NCBI GenBank assembly: GCA_038324085.1
Contig: JBBQHP010000002.1
Span: 62,001-126,000, forward strand
DNA length: 64,000 bases
DNA from: Ga0077523 sp038324085
Lineage (GTDB): Bacteria; Pseudomonadota; Gammaproteobacteria; Burkholderiales; Ga0077523
Direction: 5' to 3'
Shown: positions 51,381 to 60,103 of the stretch, piece by piece
How the letters are laid out: the number at the start of each line of letters is the position of its first letter
Numbering within the stretch: position 1 is the stretch's first letter
Notes under the pieces: model-generated
What the model saw: the letters and a program-made list of their open reading frames with translations, nothing else
What the model was told of the DNA's origin: nothing
Database searches by the model: none
Made by a program: the position numbers and the translations under genes

Positions 51381-52952
51381 ATGGCTGCAAAGTACAACCT
51401 GACCGACGACCACGTGGTCGTCGTGATCGGCTCGGGCGCGGGCGGCGGCACCGTGGCGAGCGAACTGGCGGCAAAGGGCATCGACACCGTGCTGCTCGAA
51501 GCCGGCAAGCGCTGGGAGATTCCCGATTTCGAGAACGACGAATGGTCGAATTTCGTCCGGATCTCGTGGCTCGACCCCCGCACGACGTCGGGAAACTGGC
51601 GCGTCGCCAAGGATTTCTCGGGGTTGCCCGCCTGGATCGTCAAGGCGGTGGGTGGATCGACCATCCACTGGGCCGGTGCGTCGCTGCGCATCGAGGATCA
51701 CGAGTTCAAGGCACGGAGCACCTATGGCGCAGTTGCCGGTGCCAACCTGCTCGACTGGCCGATCACACGCGCAGAGCTTGATCCGTTCTACGAGCGCGCC
51801 GAGAACAAGATGGGAACCACCGGAACCCACGGCATTCCGCGGCTGCCCGGCAACAACAACTACAAGGTGCTGGCGGCCGGTGCCGCCAAGCTGGGCTACA
51901 AGGATTTCCATACCGGCAACATGTCGATCAATTCGCAGCCGCGGGACGGCCGCGGTTCGTGCCAGCAGATCGGTTTCTGTTTCCAGGGCTGCAAGTCGGG
52001 TGCGAAGTGGTCGACCCTGTACGAAGCGATCCCCAAGGGCGAGGCGACCGGCAAGCTCGAAGTACGGCCCCAGTCGATGGCAGTGCGCATCGTCCACGAC
52101 GCCAAGGGCAAGGTGACGGGGGTCGAGTACGCCGACCAGGACGGCAAGATGCAGCTCCAGAAAGCGCGCGTCGTGTGCGTGGCGGGCAACTCGATCGAGT
52201 CGCCGCGACTGTTGCTCAATTCGGCATCGGGCATGTTCAAGGACGGTCTCGCCAATTCCTCCGGACAGGTCGGCCGCAACTACATGCGCCACATGACCGG
52301 GTCGGTGTATGCGGTGTTCGAGCGCGAAGTCCACATGTACCGCGGCACGACCATGGCCGGCATCGTCAAGGACGAATCCCGGCACGATCCGTCGCGAGGC
52401 TTCGCCGGCGGCTACGAACTGGAAACGCTGTCGCTCGGCATGCCGTTCATGGCGGCCTTCCTCGAGCCCGGCATGTGGGGCCGCGACTTCACCTGGGCGA
52501 TGGACCGCTACGCGAACATGGCGGGCATGTGGCTGGTGGGTGAAGACATGCCGCAGGAAACGAACCGCGTCACGTTGAACACGAACGTGAAGGACGCCAA
52601 CGGCATGCCGGTGGCGAACGTCCACTACGACGATCACCCGAACGATCTGGCCATGCGTGCGCACGCCTACCAGCAAGGTTCCGCGTTGTACGAATCGGTC
52701 GGTGCGCTCAAGACCTACCACACGCCGCCCTACCCATCGACGCACAATCTGGGCACCAATCGGATGAGTGCGAAGGCGAGCGACGGGGTCGTCAACAAAT
52801 GGGGCCAGGCACACGACGTGAGCAATCTGTTCGTGTCCGACGGCAGCCAGTTCACCTCAGGCGCCGCGGAGAACCCGACGCTCACGATCGTCGCACTGGC
52901 CATCCGCCAGGCGGAATACATCGCGAAGCAGATGGGTTCCCAGGAGATCTGA
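51381..52952 (+). CDS. GMC family oxidoreductase (large subunit)
   Basis: A 523-aa FAD-dependent dehydrogenase of the gluconate/sorbitol/fructose-dehydrogenase type. The dinucleotide motif GSGAGGGT is at residues 17-24 and LLEAGKRWEIPDFENDEWSN follows. It also shows VGGSTIHWAGASLRI and a Cys-containing block CQQIGFCFQGCKSG. Near the C-terminus STHNLGTNRMSAK, LFVSDGSQFTSGAAENPTLT and IRQAEYI form the substrate/FAD-capping end. It lacks its own signal peptide, so it is probably co-exported with the Tat subunit upstream. The usual cytochrome c subunit gene is not adjacent. The sugar or alcohol substrate is unknown. Confidence 0.9.
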   Translation: MAAKYNLTDDHVVVVIGSGAGGGTVASELAAKGIDTVLLEAGKRWEIPDFENDEWSNFVRISWLDPRTTSGNWRVAKDFSGLPAWIVKAVGGSTIHWAGASLRIEDHEFKARSTYGAVAGANLLDWPITRAELDPFYERAENKMGTTGTHGIPRLPGNNNYKVLAAGAAKLGYKDFHTGNMSINSQPRDGRGSCQQIGFCFQGCKSGAKWSTLYEAIPKGEATGKLEVRPQSMAVRIVHDAKGKVTGVEYADQDGKMQLQKARVVCVAGNSIESPRLLLNSASGMFKDGLANSSGQVGRNYMRHMTGSVYAVFEREVHMYRGTTMAGIVKDESRHDPSRGFAGGYELETLSLGMPFMAAFLEPGMWGRDFTWAMDRYANMAGMWLVGEDMPQETNRVTLNTNVKDANGMPVANVHYDDHPNDLAMRAHAYQQGSALYESVGALKTYHTPPYPSTHNLGTNRMSAKASDGVVNKWGQAHDVSNLFVSDGSQFTSGAAENPTLTIVALAIRQAEYIAKQMGSQEI

Positions 52953-52983
52953 GCGCTTCTGCGCAGGTAGCAGGCATGGAACG

Positions 52984-53013
52984 AGGCCCGGGAGACCGGG
53001 CCTTGTTTCGTTT
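52984..53013 (+). terminator. Intrinsic terminator after the GMC gene
   Basis: AGGCCCGG (52984-52991), a GAGA loop and CCGGGCCT (52996-53003) form an 8-bp GC-rich stem followed by TGTTTCGTTTG, 32 bp after the GMC oxidoreductase stop. Confidence 0.7.
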
Positions 53014-53123
53014 GCGCCAAGCGCGATGACCAGCGGTAGACTTGCGGTGCCGCCGAAATGATGCGGCGCCAAGCCGCGGTCCGACCGGTTCCGCGACCCC
53101 AGGCCAAGCGCGGGAGGAGGATC

Positions 53124-53435
53124 ATGGGCACTGTGTATTCGGGGCAGGATGCCAGGCTCTACGCACGCGAAAAGCGTTCGGTGCGTCTGTCGGGGTTCGT
53201 GACCAGCATCTGTCTGGAGCGGCTGTTCTGGCGCGTACTGGATGACGCCGCTGCGAGCGAGCGACTGAGCACGCCGCGCTTCATCGCGAGGCTCTACGCG
53301 GAGATGCATTCGCGCGCGGACACCATCTCCAGTTTCGCCTCGCTGCTGCGGGTGACCTGCGCGATCTACATCAGCGAGCATCCGGACCAGCCGCTCCTGG
53401 AATACTCGCGCGAATCCGCCGCCGTCGCAGCCTAG
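53124..53435 (+). CDS. Ribbon-helix-helix domain protein
   Basis: A 103-aa protein with a likely RHH_4-type (PF13467) DNA-binding fold. The strand KRSVRLSGFVTSICLERLFW is followed by helices RVLDDAAASERLSTPRFIAR and LYAEMHSRADTISSFASLLR, ending VTCAIYISEH. A very strong Shine-Dalgarno GGGAGGAGG (53112-53120) precedes ATG 53124. It stands alone between two terminator-like or noncoding stretches, so its targets are not apparent. Confidence 0.75.
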   Translation: MGTVYSGQDARLYAREKRSVRLSGFVTSICLERLFWRVLDDAAASERLSTPRFIARLYAEMHSRADTISSFASLLRVTCAIYISEHPDQPLLEYSRESAAVAA

Positions 53436-53590
53436 CGAGGGCCTGCGCAATGCCGGCACCTTCCGGCGAAAGTCGGGGTCGTTCAGGCCGCGCCCGGCGC
53501 CACCGACCCTGCGCCCGGCGCGCCCGCGCCAGATCCACCCGTTCGCCTGCGAGGCGGTCGTGAACGGGCGGATCGGCCGACCGCGCGCAA

Positions 53591-56299
53591 TCAGGCCGCG
53601 GCGATCAACTCCCGCAACACGAACGGCAGGATTCCGCCGTGCCGGTAGTAGTCGACTTCGATGGGGGTGTCGATGCGCAGCTTGAGCCTGGCATGCGTCT
53701 GCGTACCGTCCTTGCGATGGATGACCAGCGTCGCGTCCTGCTGGGGCTTGAGGTCGCTGCCCACGAGTACGTCGAACTGCTCGTCGCCGTTGATGCCGAG
53801 CGATTCGACCGAATCGGTGCCGGTGAACTGGAGCGGCAGGACGCCCATGCCCACCAGATTCGACCGGTGGATGCGCTCGAAGCTCCGGGCGACCACCGCC
53901 TTCACGCCGAGCAGCTGCGTGCCCTTGGCAGCCCAATCGCGCGACGAGCCGGTGCCGTACTCTTCGCCGCCCAGGACCACCGTCGGCACACCGTCGGCAA
54001 CGTATTTCATCGCCGCGTCGTAGATCGACATCTCGGCGCCGGTCGGTTGGTGCAGCGTCACGCCGCCTTCGACCCGTGAGCCGTCGGCCTTGATCGGCAG
54101 CATCAGGTTCTTGATGCGCACGTTGGCGAAGGTACCGCGCATCATGACTTCGTGATTGCCACGGCGTGATCCGTAGCTGTTGAAATCAGCCTTGGCGACA
54201 CCGTTGGCCAGCAGCCATTTGCCTGCCGGCGAAGTGTCCTTGATCGATCCGGCCGGAGAGATGTGGTCGGTCGTGATCGAATCACCGAACACGCCGAGCG
54301 CGCGCGCGCCTCGGACGCCCGCATCGCCCGCCACCGCCGGCTGCATGTCGAAGCCTTCGAAAAACGGCGGCTCGGCGATGTAGGTCGACTTCGGCCAGTT
54401 GTAGATCTGGCCATTCACGCCTTCGATCTTTTGCCACAGCGCACCCGGGTTGCTCTTCACTTTCGAATAGTTGCTCTTGAACGCGGCGGGATTCATTGCG
54501 AAGCGCATGAGCGCGTTCACTTCCTCGCTCGTCGGCCAGATGTCGCCCAGGAATACGTCCTTGCCGCCCTTGCCCTGGCCGACCGGTTCAGTCATCAGAT
54601 CCCGAAGTACGGTTCCGGCGAGCGCGTAAGCGACGACCAGAGGTGGCGAGGCGAGAAAGTTCGCTTTCAGGTTGGGATGGATCCGCGCCTCGAAATTGCG
54701 GTTGCCGGACAGCACGGCCGCGCAGATGAGATCGTTCTTGATGATCGCCTCGTTGATCTCCGGCGTCAGATCCCCGGCGTTGCCGATGCAGGTGGTACAG
54801 CCGTACGCCGCGACGTTGAACCCGAGCTGCTCGAGATACGGCAGCAGGCCCGCCTTCTGGAGATACTCGGTGACGATGCGCGACCCGGGAGCGAGCGAGG
54901 TCTTGATGTGCGGCTGGACGGTGAGCCCGGCGGCCACGGCCTTCTTCGCGAGCAGCCCCGCGGCGAGCAGCACGCCGGGGTTGGAAGTGTTGGTGCAGGA
55001 GGTGATCGCAGCGATCAGGATGTCGCCGTTGTGCAGCGACAGCCCGCTCGTCGTCGGAAAGTTCTGCTCGAGCTTCGCCGCAGGCTGATTGAACCCGTTG
55101 TCGGCGGTGGACTTGCCGAAGAGCGAGGTGAACTGGCTCTTGACGTTGCCGATCTCGATGCGATCCTGCGGCCGCTTCGGGCCAGCGAGCGAAGGCGCGA
55201 CCGTCGACAGGTCGAGGGCGAGCGAACTCGAGTAATCGATGTCACCGGCCATGGGGACGCCGAACAGGCCTTGCGCCTTGAAATAGGCCTCGAACGCGTC
55301 GATCTCCTGCCGGGTGCGGCCCGTGCCCGTGAAGTAGTCGAGGGTCTTCTCGTCCACCGGAAAGAAACCCATCGTCGCTCCATATTCCGGCGCCATGTTC
55401 GCGATGGTCGCGCGATCCGGTACCGCGAGGGACCGGGTGCCTTCGCCGAAGAACTCGACGAACTTGCCGACGACCTTCTCCTTGCGCAGCATCTCGGTCA
55501 CGGCGAGAACCAGGTCGGTGGCGGTCACGCCTTCGCGCAGGCGGCCCTTCAATTCCACGCCCACGACATCGGGCGTGAGGAAATACACGGGTTGGCCGAG
55601 CATGCCGGCTTCCGCCTCGATGCCGCCCACGCCCCAGCCCACCACGCCGATGCCGTTGATCATCGTCGTGTGCGAATCGGTTCCCACCAGCGTATCGGGA
55701 TAGAACACGCCGTCTTTCCTGTGCACGCCGCGCGCCAGATACTCGAGATTGACCTGGTGCACGATGCCGAAGCCCGGCGGCACGACGCCGAACGTGTCGA
55801 AGGCCTGCATGCCCCATTTCATGAATTCGTAGCGCTCGCGGTTGCGCGAGAACTCCAGCTTCATGTTGAGCTCCAGGGCGTCCTTGGTGCCGAAGTAGTC
55901 GATCATCACCGAGTGATCCACCACCAGGTCCACCGGTACGAGCGGCTCGATGGTCTTGGGGTTGCGGCCCATCCGGTTCGCCACGCCGCGCATCGCCGCG
56001 AGATCGGCCAGCAGCGGCACGCCGGTGAAGTCCTGCAGCACCACCCGCGCCACCACGAACGGAATCTCGTCCACCCGGTCGACCCTGGGCTTCCACGCCG
56101 CGAGTTCGCGCACGTGCGCTTCGGTGACCTTCTTGCCGTCGCAATTGCGCAGCACCGACTCGAGCACGATCCGGATCGACACGGGCAGCCGGGAGATCTT
56201 CCCGAGACCAGCCTGCTCCAGCGCGGGCAGCGAATAGAACTTGCCCTTGGCGGCGCCGATCTTGAACTCTTGCAGCGATTTGAACAGGTTGTGGCTCAT
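53591..56299 (-). CDS. acnA: Aconitate hydratase A
   Basis: A [4Fe-4S] enzyme converting citrate to isocitrate; in organisms with a methylcitrate cycle it may also hydrate 2-methylaconitate. It is 902 aa, the AcnA length. It begins LFKSLQEFKIGAAKGKFYSL. The cluster ligands are in AAITSCTNTSNPG and AYGCTTCIGNAGDL. VGTDSHTTMINGIGVVGWGV, GVFGDSITTDHISPAG and EEYGTGSSRDWAAKG are conserved. The N-terminus is AcnA-like rather than AcnD-like. It is the last gene of the minus-strand mdh-prpB-prpC-prpD-acnA series, 24 bp after prpD. Confidence 0.95.
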   Translation of the reverse strand: MSHNLFKSLQEFKIGAAKGKFYSLPALEQAGLGKISRLPVSIRIVLESVLRNCDGKKVTEAHVRELAAWKPRVDRVDEIPFVVARVVLQDFTGVPLLADLAAMRGVANRMGRNPKTIEPLVPVDLVVDHSVMIDYFGTKDALELNMKLEFSRNRERYEFMKWGMQAFDTFGVVPPGFGIVHQVNLEYLARGVHRKDGVFYPDTLVGTDSHTTMINGIGVVGWGVGGIEAEAGMLGQPVYFLTPDVVGVELKGRLREGVTATDLVLAVTEMLRKEKVVGKFVEFFGEGTRSLAVPDRATIANMAPEYGATMGFFPVDEKTLDYFTGTGRTRQEIDAFEAYFKAQGLFGVPMAGDIDYSSSLALDLSTVAPSLAGPKRPQDRIEIGNVKSQFTSLFGKSTADNGFNQPAAKLEQNFPTTSGLSLHNGDILIAAITSCTNTSNPGVLLAAGLLAKKAVAAGLTVQPHIKTSLAPGSRIVTEYLQKAGLLPYLEQLGFNVAAYGCTTCIGNAGDLTPEINEAIIKNDLICAAVLSGNRNFEARIHPNLKANFLASPPLVVAYALAGTVLRDLMTEPVGQGKGGKDVFLGDIWPTSEEVNALMRFAMNPAAFKSNYSKVKSNPGALWQKIEGVNGQIYNWPKSTYIAEPPFFEGFDMQPAVAGDAGVRGARALGVFGDSITTDHISPAGSIKDTSPAGKWLLANGVAKADFNSYGSRRGNHEVMMRGTFANVRIKNLMLPIKADGSRVEGGVTLHQPTGAEMSIYDAAMKYVADGVPTVVLGGEEYGTGSSRDWAAKGTQLLGVKAVVARSFERIHRSNLVGMGVLPLQFTGTDSVESLGINGDEQFDVLVGSDLKPQQDATLVIHRKDGTQTHARLKLRIDTPIEVDYYRHGGILPFVLRELIAAA

Positions 56300-56323
56300 C
56301 GGGGGGCTCCGTGGTTCCTGGGA

Positions 56324-57775
56324 TCAGATCACGAACAGGTCGACGAATTCGTTGACCGGGGTTGCAGCGAGCTTCTTCGGATCGAGGCAGAGGTCGAGGA
56401 TCGCCCCCTGCTGCTTCGCCGGAAAGTGCCGTGCGAGATTGGTCTTGAACTTCTCCACCAGCACCGGCATGCCTTCCTTGCGGCGGCGCTTGTGACCGAT
56501 GGGATATTCGCAGATGATCTCGGCCAGTTTCTTGCCGTCGTTGAACTCGACCGTGAGGGCGTTGGCGATCGAGCGCTTGGCGGGATCGTGGTAGTCCTTG
56601 GTGAACTGCTTGTCCTCGACGCAGACGATCTTGTCGCGCAGCTTGTCGATGCGCGGGTCCTTTGCGACCGCATCCTCGTAATCCTCGGCGGTCAGGCGAC
56701 CGAAGATGATCGGCACCGCTACCATGTACTGGATGCAATGGTCGCGATCGGCCGGATTGTCGAGGGGGCCCTTCTTGTCGATGATCCGGATGCAGGCCTC
56801 GTGCGTGCGGATTGTGATCTTCTTGATGTCCTCGGGTTTGCGTCCCGCCTTGTTCAGCGCGGCGTGGATCTGCATCGCGGTCTCGACCGCGGTCTGCGAA
56901 TGGAATTCGGCCGGGAACGAGATCTTGAACAGCACGTTCTCCATCACGTAGCTGCCGTAGGACCGCTGGAACTTGAACGGGTTGCCCTTGAACAGCACGT
57001 CGTAGAAGCCCCAGGTCTTGGCGCTCAGCACGGAGGGGTAGCCCATTTCGCCGGTCTTCGCGATCAGCGCGAGGCGCACGGCACGCGAAGTCGCGTCACC
57101 GGCCGCCCAGCTCTTGCGCGAGCCCGTGTTCGGGCTGTGACGGTAGGTGCGCAGCGACTGACCATCGACCCAGGCGAGCGACACGGCGTTGATGATCTCG
57201 TCGCGGGACAACCTGAGCATCTGGGCGACGACGGCGGTCGAAGCGACCTTGACCAGCACGACGTGATCGAGCCCCACCTTGTTGAACGAATTCTCCAGAG
57301 CGATGCAGCCCTGGATCTCGTGCGCCTTGATCATTCCCGTCAGGACATCCTGCACCGTCAACGGCTTTTTGGCGGCTGCCACCGCGTTGCGCGAAAGCCA
57401 GTCGGCCGTGGCGAGGATCCCGCCCAGATTGTCCGAGGGATGGCCCCATTCCGCCGCGAGCCACGTGTCGTTGAAGTCGAGCCAGCGGATCATCGCGCCG
57501 ATGTTGAATGCGGCCTGCACCGGATCGAGCTGGAACTGGGTGCCGGGGACCTTCGCGCCGTTCGGCACCACGGTGCCCGGAACGATCGGTCCGAGCAGCT
57601 TGGTGCAGGCGGGGTACTCGAGCGCCTCCAGGCCGCAACCCAGCGTGTCCATCAGGCAATAGCGTGCGGTTTCGTACGCCTGCTTGCTGGTGATCTTGTA
57701 CTTCGTGACGTAGTCGACGATGTCGACCAGGACCTTGTCGGGCTTGGGGCGAACGTTGGAGATGTGTGCGGACAT
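56324..57775 (-). CDS. prpD: 2-methylcitrate dehydratase (MmgE/PrpD family)
   Basis: Dehydrates 2-methylcitrate to 2-methyl-cis-aconitate in propionate oxidation; no cofactor. It is 483 aa, the same length as E. coli PrpD. Landmarks are ARYCLMDTLGCGLEALEYPA, AAFNIGAMIRWLDFNDTWLA followed by AEWGHPSDNLGGIL, MIKAHEIQGCIALENSFNKV and WAAGDATSRAVRLALIAKTG. It lies 51 bp downstream of prpC and 24 bp upstream of acnA. Neighbours make the methylcitrate role much more likely than other MmgE/PrpD functions. Confidence 0.95.
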   Translation of the reverse strand: MSAHISNVRPKPDKVLVDIVDYVTKYKITSKQAYETARYCLMDTLGCGLEALEYPACTKLLGPIVPGTVVPNGAKVPGTQFQLDPVQAAFNIGAMIRWLDFNDTWLAAEWGHPSDNLGGILATADWLSRNAVAAAKKPLTVQDVLTGMIKAHEIQGCIALENSFNKVGLDHVVLVKVASTAVVAQMLRLSRDEIINAVSLAWVDGQSLRTYRHSPNTGSRKSWAAGDATSRAVRLALIAKTGEMGYPSVLSAKTWGFYDVLFKGNPFKFQRSYGSYVMENVLFKISFPAEFHSQTAVETAMQIHAALNKAGRKPEDIKKITIRTHEACIRIIDKKGPLDNPADRDHCIQYMVAVPIIFGRLTAEDYEDAVAKDPRIDKLRDKIVCVEDKQFTKDYHDPAKRSIANALTVEFNDGKKLAEIICEYPIGHKRRRKEGMPVLVEKFKTNLARHFPAKQQGAILDLCLDPKKLAATPVNEFVDLFVI

Positions 57776-57826
57776 GGAAGCGCCTGTCGGGGTGAGGAAT
57801 TGCGAAGGGTCTGCGATCGGTGGGTG

Positions 57827-58993
57827 CTACTTGCGCCGTTCCAGCGGGATCCAGGGGAGATTGTCTGGACCGGTGTAGTTGGCGCTCGGCCGGATGATCT
57901 TGCCGTCGATGCGCTGCTCGATCACGTGCGCCGACCAGCCGGCGGTCCGCGCGATCACGAACACCGGGGTGAACATGGCGGTCGGCACCCCCATCATGTG
58001 GTAGCTCACAGCACTAAACCAGTCCAGGTTGGGGAACATCTTCTTCTCCCGCCACATCACCGCCTCGAGCCGGTCCGCGATGTCGAACAGCTTCATGTTC
58101 GCGGCATCCTTAGAGAGCCTGCGCGCCACGTCCTTGATGACCTCGTTGCGCGGGTCCGCGATCGTGTAGACCGGATGGCCGAAGCCGATCACGATTTCCT
58201 TGTTGGCCACGCGCCGGACGATGTCGGCCTCGGCTTCGGCCGGATCGCCGTAGCGGCCCTGCGTGTCGAAGGCGACCTCGTTCGCGCCGCCGTGCTTGGG
58301 GCCGCGCAGCGCACCGATCGCACCCGTGATGGCGGAGTACATGTCCGAGCCCGTGCCGGCGATCACGCGGCCGGTGAAGGTCGAGGCATTGAACTCGTGC
58401 TCGGCGTAGAGATTGAGCGAAGTCTGCATCGCACGTTCCCACAGGTCGGAAGGCGGCTGGCCGTGCAGCAGGTGCAGGAAATGGCCCGCGATCGACTCGT
58501 CCTCGGTCTCGGTCTCGATGCGGCGCCCGTTGTGGCTCCAGTGATACCAGTAGAGCAGGATCGAGCCGAGGGACGCCATCAACCGGTCGGCGATGGTGCG
58601 CGCGCCGGGAACGCTGTGATCGTCCTTCTCCGGCAGCAGGGTGCCGAGCATGGACACGCCGGTACGCATCACGTCCATCGGATGCGCGGAGGCGGGGATC
58701 CATTCGAGGGCGGCCTTGAGGCTTGCGGGCAGTCCGCGCATGGACTTGAGCTGGGCGGAATAGCTCGCCAGCTCCGCCTGGTTGGGCAGTTTGTCGTGCA
58801 CCAGCAGGTGGGCCACCTCCTCGAAGGTCGCGTCGTCGGCGAAATCGAGAATGTCGTAGCCACGATAGTGCAGGTCGTTGCCGGTGCGCCCGACCGTGCA
58901 CAGCGCCGTGTTGCCTGCGGTCACCCCGGACAGGGCGACGGATTTCTTCGGCTTGGGGCCGGCGGTCGGGGTCTCGGGGGTTTCCTTGCTCAC
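57827..58993 (-). CDS. prpC: 2-methylcitrate synthase
   Basis: Condenses propionyl-CoA with oxaloacetate; such enzymes usually also have some citrate synthase activity. It is 388 aa, the short PrpC size rather than the ~430 of GltA. It shows LHYRGYDILDFADDATFEEV, catalytic His residues in GPKHGGANEV and IGFGHPVYTIADPRNE, and the Asp/Arg block FPNLDWFSAVSYHMMGVPT. The start is GTG 58993, overlapping the prpB stop (GTGA). The Pro/Lys-rich first 17 residues are variable. Confidence 0.95.
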   Translation of the reverse strand: MSKETPETPTAGPKPKKSVALSGVTAGNTALCTVGRTGNDLHYRGYDILDFADDATFEEVAHLLVHDKLPNQAELASYSAQLKSMRGLPASLKAALEWIPASAHPMDVMRTGVSMLGTLLPEKDDHSVPGARTIADRLMASLGSILLYWYHWSHNGRRIETETEDESIAGHFLHLLHGQPPSDLWERAMQTSLNLYAEHEFNASTFTGRVIAGTGSDMYSAITGAIGALRGPKHGGANEVAFDTQGRYGDPAEAEADIVRRVANKEIVIGFGHPVYTIADPRNEVIKDVARRLSKDAANMKLFDIADRLEAVMWREKKMFPNLDWFSAVSYHMMGVPTAMFTPVFVIARTAGWSAHVIEQRIDGKIIRPSANYTGPDNLPWIPLERRK

Positions 58994-59883
58994 TGAGTCT
59001 TCTCCTTGGCGAACAGCTCGTCGAGCTTGTTTTCGTAGGCGTGGTAGTCGAGGTAATCGTAGAGGTCGGTGCGCGTCTGCATGCTGTCCACCACGTTCTT
59101 CTGCGTGCCGTCGCGGCGGATGTGCTCGTACACGTTCAGCGCCGCCTTGTTCATGGCGCGGAACGGCGACAGCGGGTAGAGCGCGATGCTCACGTTCGCG
59201 GAACGCAGCTCGTCCACGGTGAACAGGGGCGTCGACCCGAACTCGGTGATGTTCGCGAGCACGGGGACCTTCACGGCATCCGCGAACTTGCGGTACATCG
59301 ACAGTTCGGTGATGGCCTCGGGAAAGATCATGTCCGCGCCGGCTTCAACGCAGCGGCAGGCGCGGTCGATGGCGGCATCGAGACCCTCGACCGCGAGCGC
59401 ATCGGTGCGCGCCATGATCACGAACGACGGGTCGGTGCGGGCATCGGCCGCCGCGCTCACGCGGTCGGCCATTTCCTGGGTGGAGACCAGTTCCTTGCCC
59501 GGACGATGACCGCAGCGCTTGGCGCCGACCTGGTCTTCGATGTGCATGGCCGCGGCGCCGGACTTCACCAGCGACCGGGTCGTGCGCGCGATGTTGAACG
59601 CGCTCGCGCCGAAGCCTGTGTCCGCGTCGACCAGCAAGGGCAGAGCGCAGACATCGGTGATGCGACGCACGTCGATCAGGACGTCGTCGAGATTGCTGAT
59701 GCCGAGATCGGGCAGGCCGAGCGATCCGGCAGCCACGCCGCCACCGGACAGGTAGATCGCCTTGAAGCCGCTGCGCTCCGCGAGGCGCGCATGGTAGGCG
59801 TTGATGGTGCCGATGACCTGAAGCGGCCGCTCTTCGCGGATGGCGTTGCGGAATCGGGTGCCGGGACTAGTGGTAGCGTTCAT
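58990..59883 (-). CDS. prpB: 2-methylisocitrate lyase
   Basis: Cleaves 2-methylisocitrate to pyruvate and succinate. It is 297 aa. The ICL/PEPM-fold signatures are YLSGGGVAAGSLGLPDLGIS, VDADTGFGASAFNIARTTRS, and the active-site loop HIEDQVGAKRCGHRPGKELV with the catalytic Cys. VIMARTDALAVEGLDAAIDR and ANITEFGSTPLF follow. GAGGAA precedes ATG 59883. It overlaps prpC by 4 bp and lies 220 bp downstream of mdh, with a hairpin in between. Confidence 0.96.
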   Translation of the reverse strand: MNATTSPGTRFRNAIREERPLQVIGTINAYHARLAERSGFKAIYLSGGGVAAGSLGLPDLGISNLDDVLIDVRRITDVCALPLLVDADTGFGASAFNIARTTRSLVKSGAAAMHIEDQVGAKRCGHRPGKELVSTQEMADRVSAAADARTDPSFVIMARTDALAVEGLDAAIDRACRCVEAGADMIFPEAITELSMYRKFADAVKVPVLANITEFGSTPLFTVDELRSANVSIALYPLSPFRAMNKAALNVYEHIRRDGTQKNVVDSMQTRTDLYDYLDYHAYENKLDELFAKEKTQ

Positions 59884-59980
59884 GGGTTCCTCGGAATGAC
59901 TTCGGAATGCTCATGTCGCAGGCGGCGCCAGGCGGCGCGCGCGCGGCAGTGATGTGACCGGACCCGCCCGGCCCGCCGAT

Positions 59981-60007
59981 CCGGGGATCGTACTGCAGGA
60001 TCCCCGG
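59981..60007 (-). terminator. Stable hairpin between mdh and prpB
   Basis: CCGGGGATC (59981-59989), a 9-nt loop and GATCCCCGG (59999-60007) form a perfect 9-bp GC-rich stem. There is no T-tract on the minus strand, so it may be a processing or stability element, or a partial terminator separating mdh from the prp genes. The rest of the 220-bp gap has no gene. Confidence 0.45.
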
Positions 60008-60103
60008 TCGTGGTCGCCGGGACGGCATTTGTCGAATTGCTGCCGGAGGGGTCGGCCGGACAGTGACGTATTCATGCCAGGCATGTCCCCGATCGCGGTC
60101 TGT

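Noticed and set aside
53591..56299. Assignment of the aconitase as AcnD (2-methylcitrate dehydratase of the AcnD/PrpF pathway)
   Set aside because: The N-terminus and the 902-aa length match AcnA, and a PrpD-family dehydratase is present beside it; no prpF is seen.
54263..58996. A 1577-codon open frame on the plus strand across acnA, prpD and prpC
   Set aside because: It lies opposite three well-supported enzymes, is low-complexity (His/Arg/Asp/Val), and has no ribosome binding site or recognisable domain.
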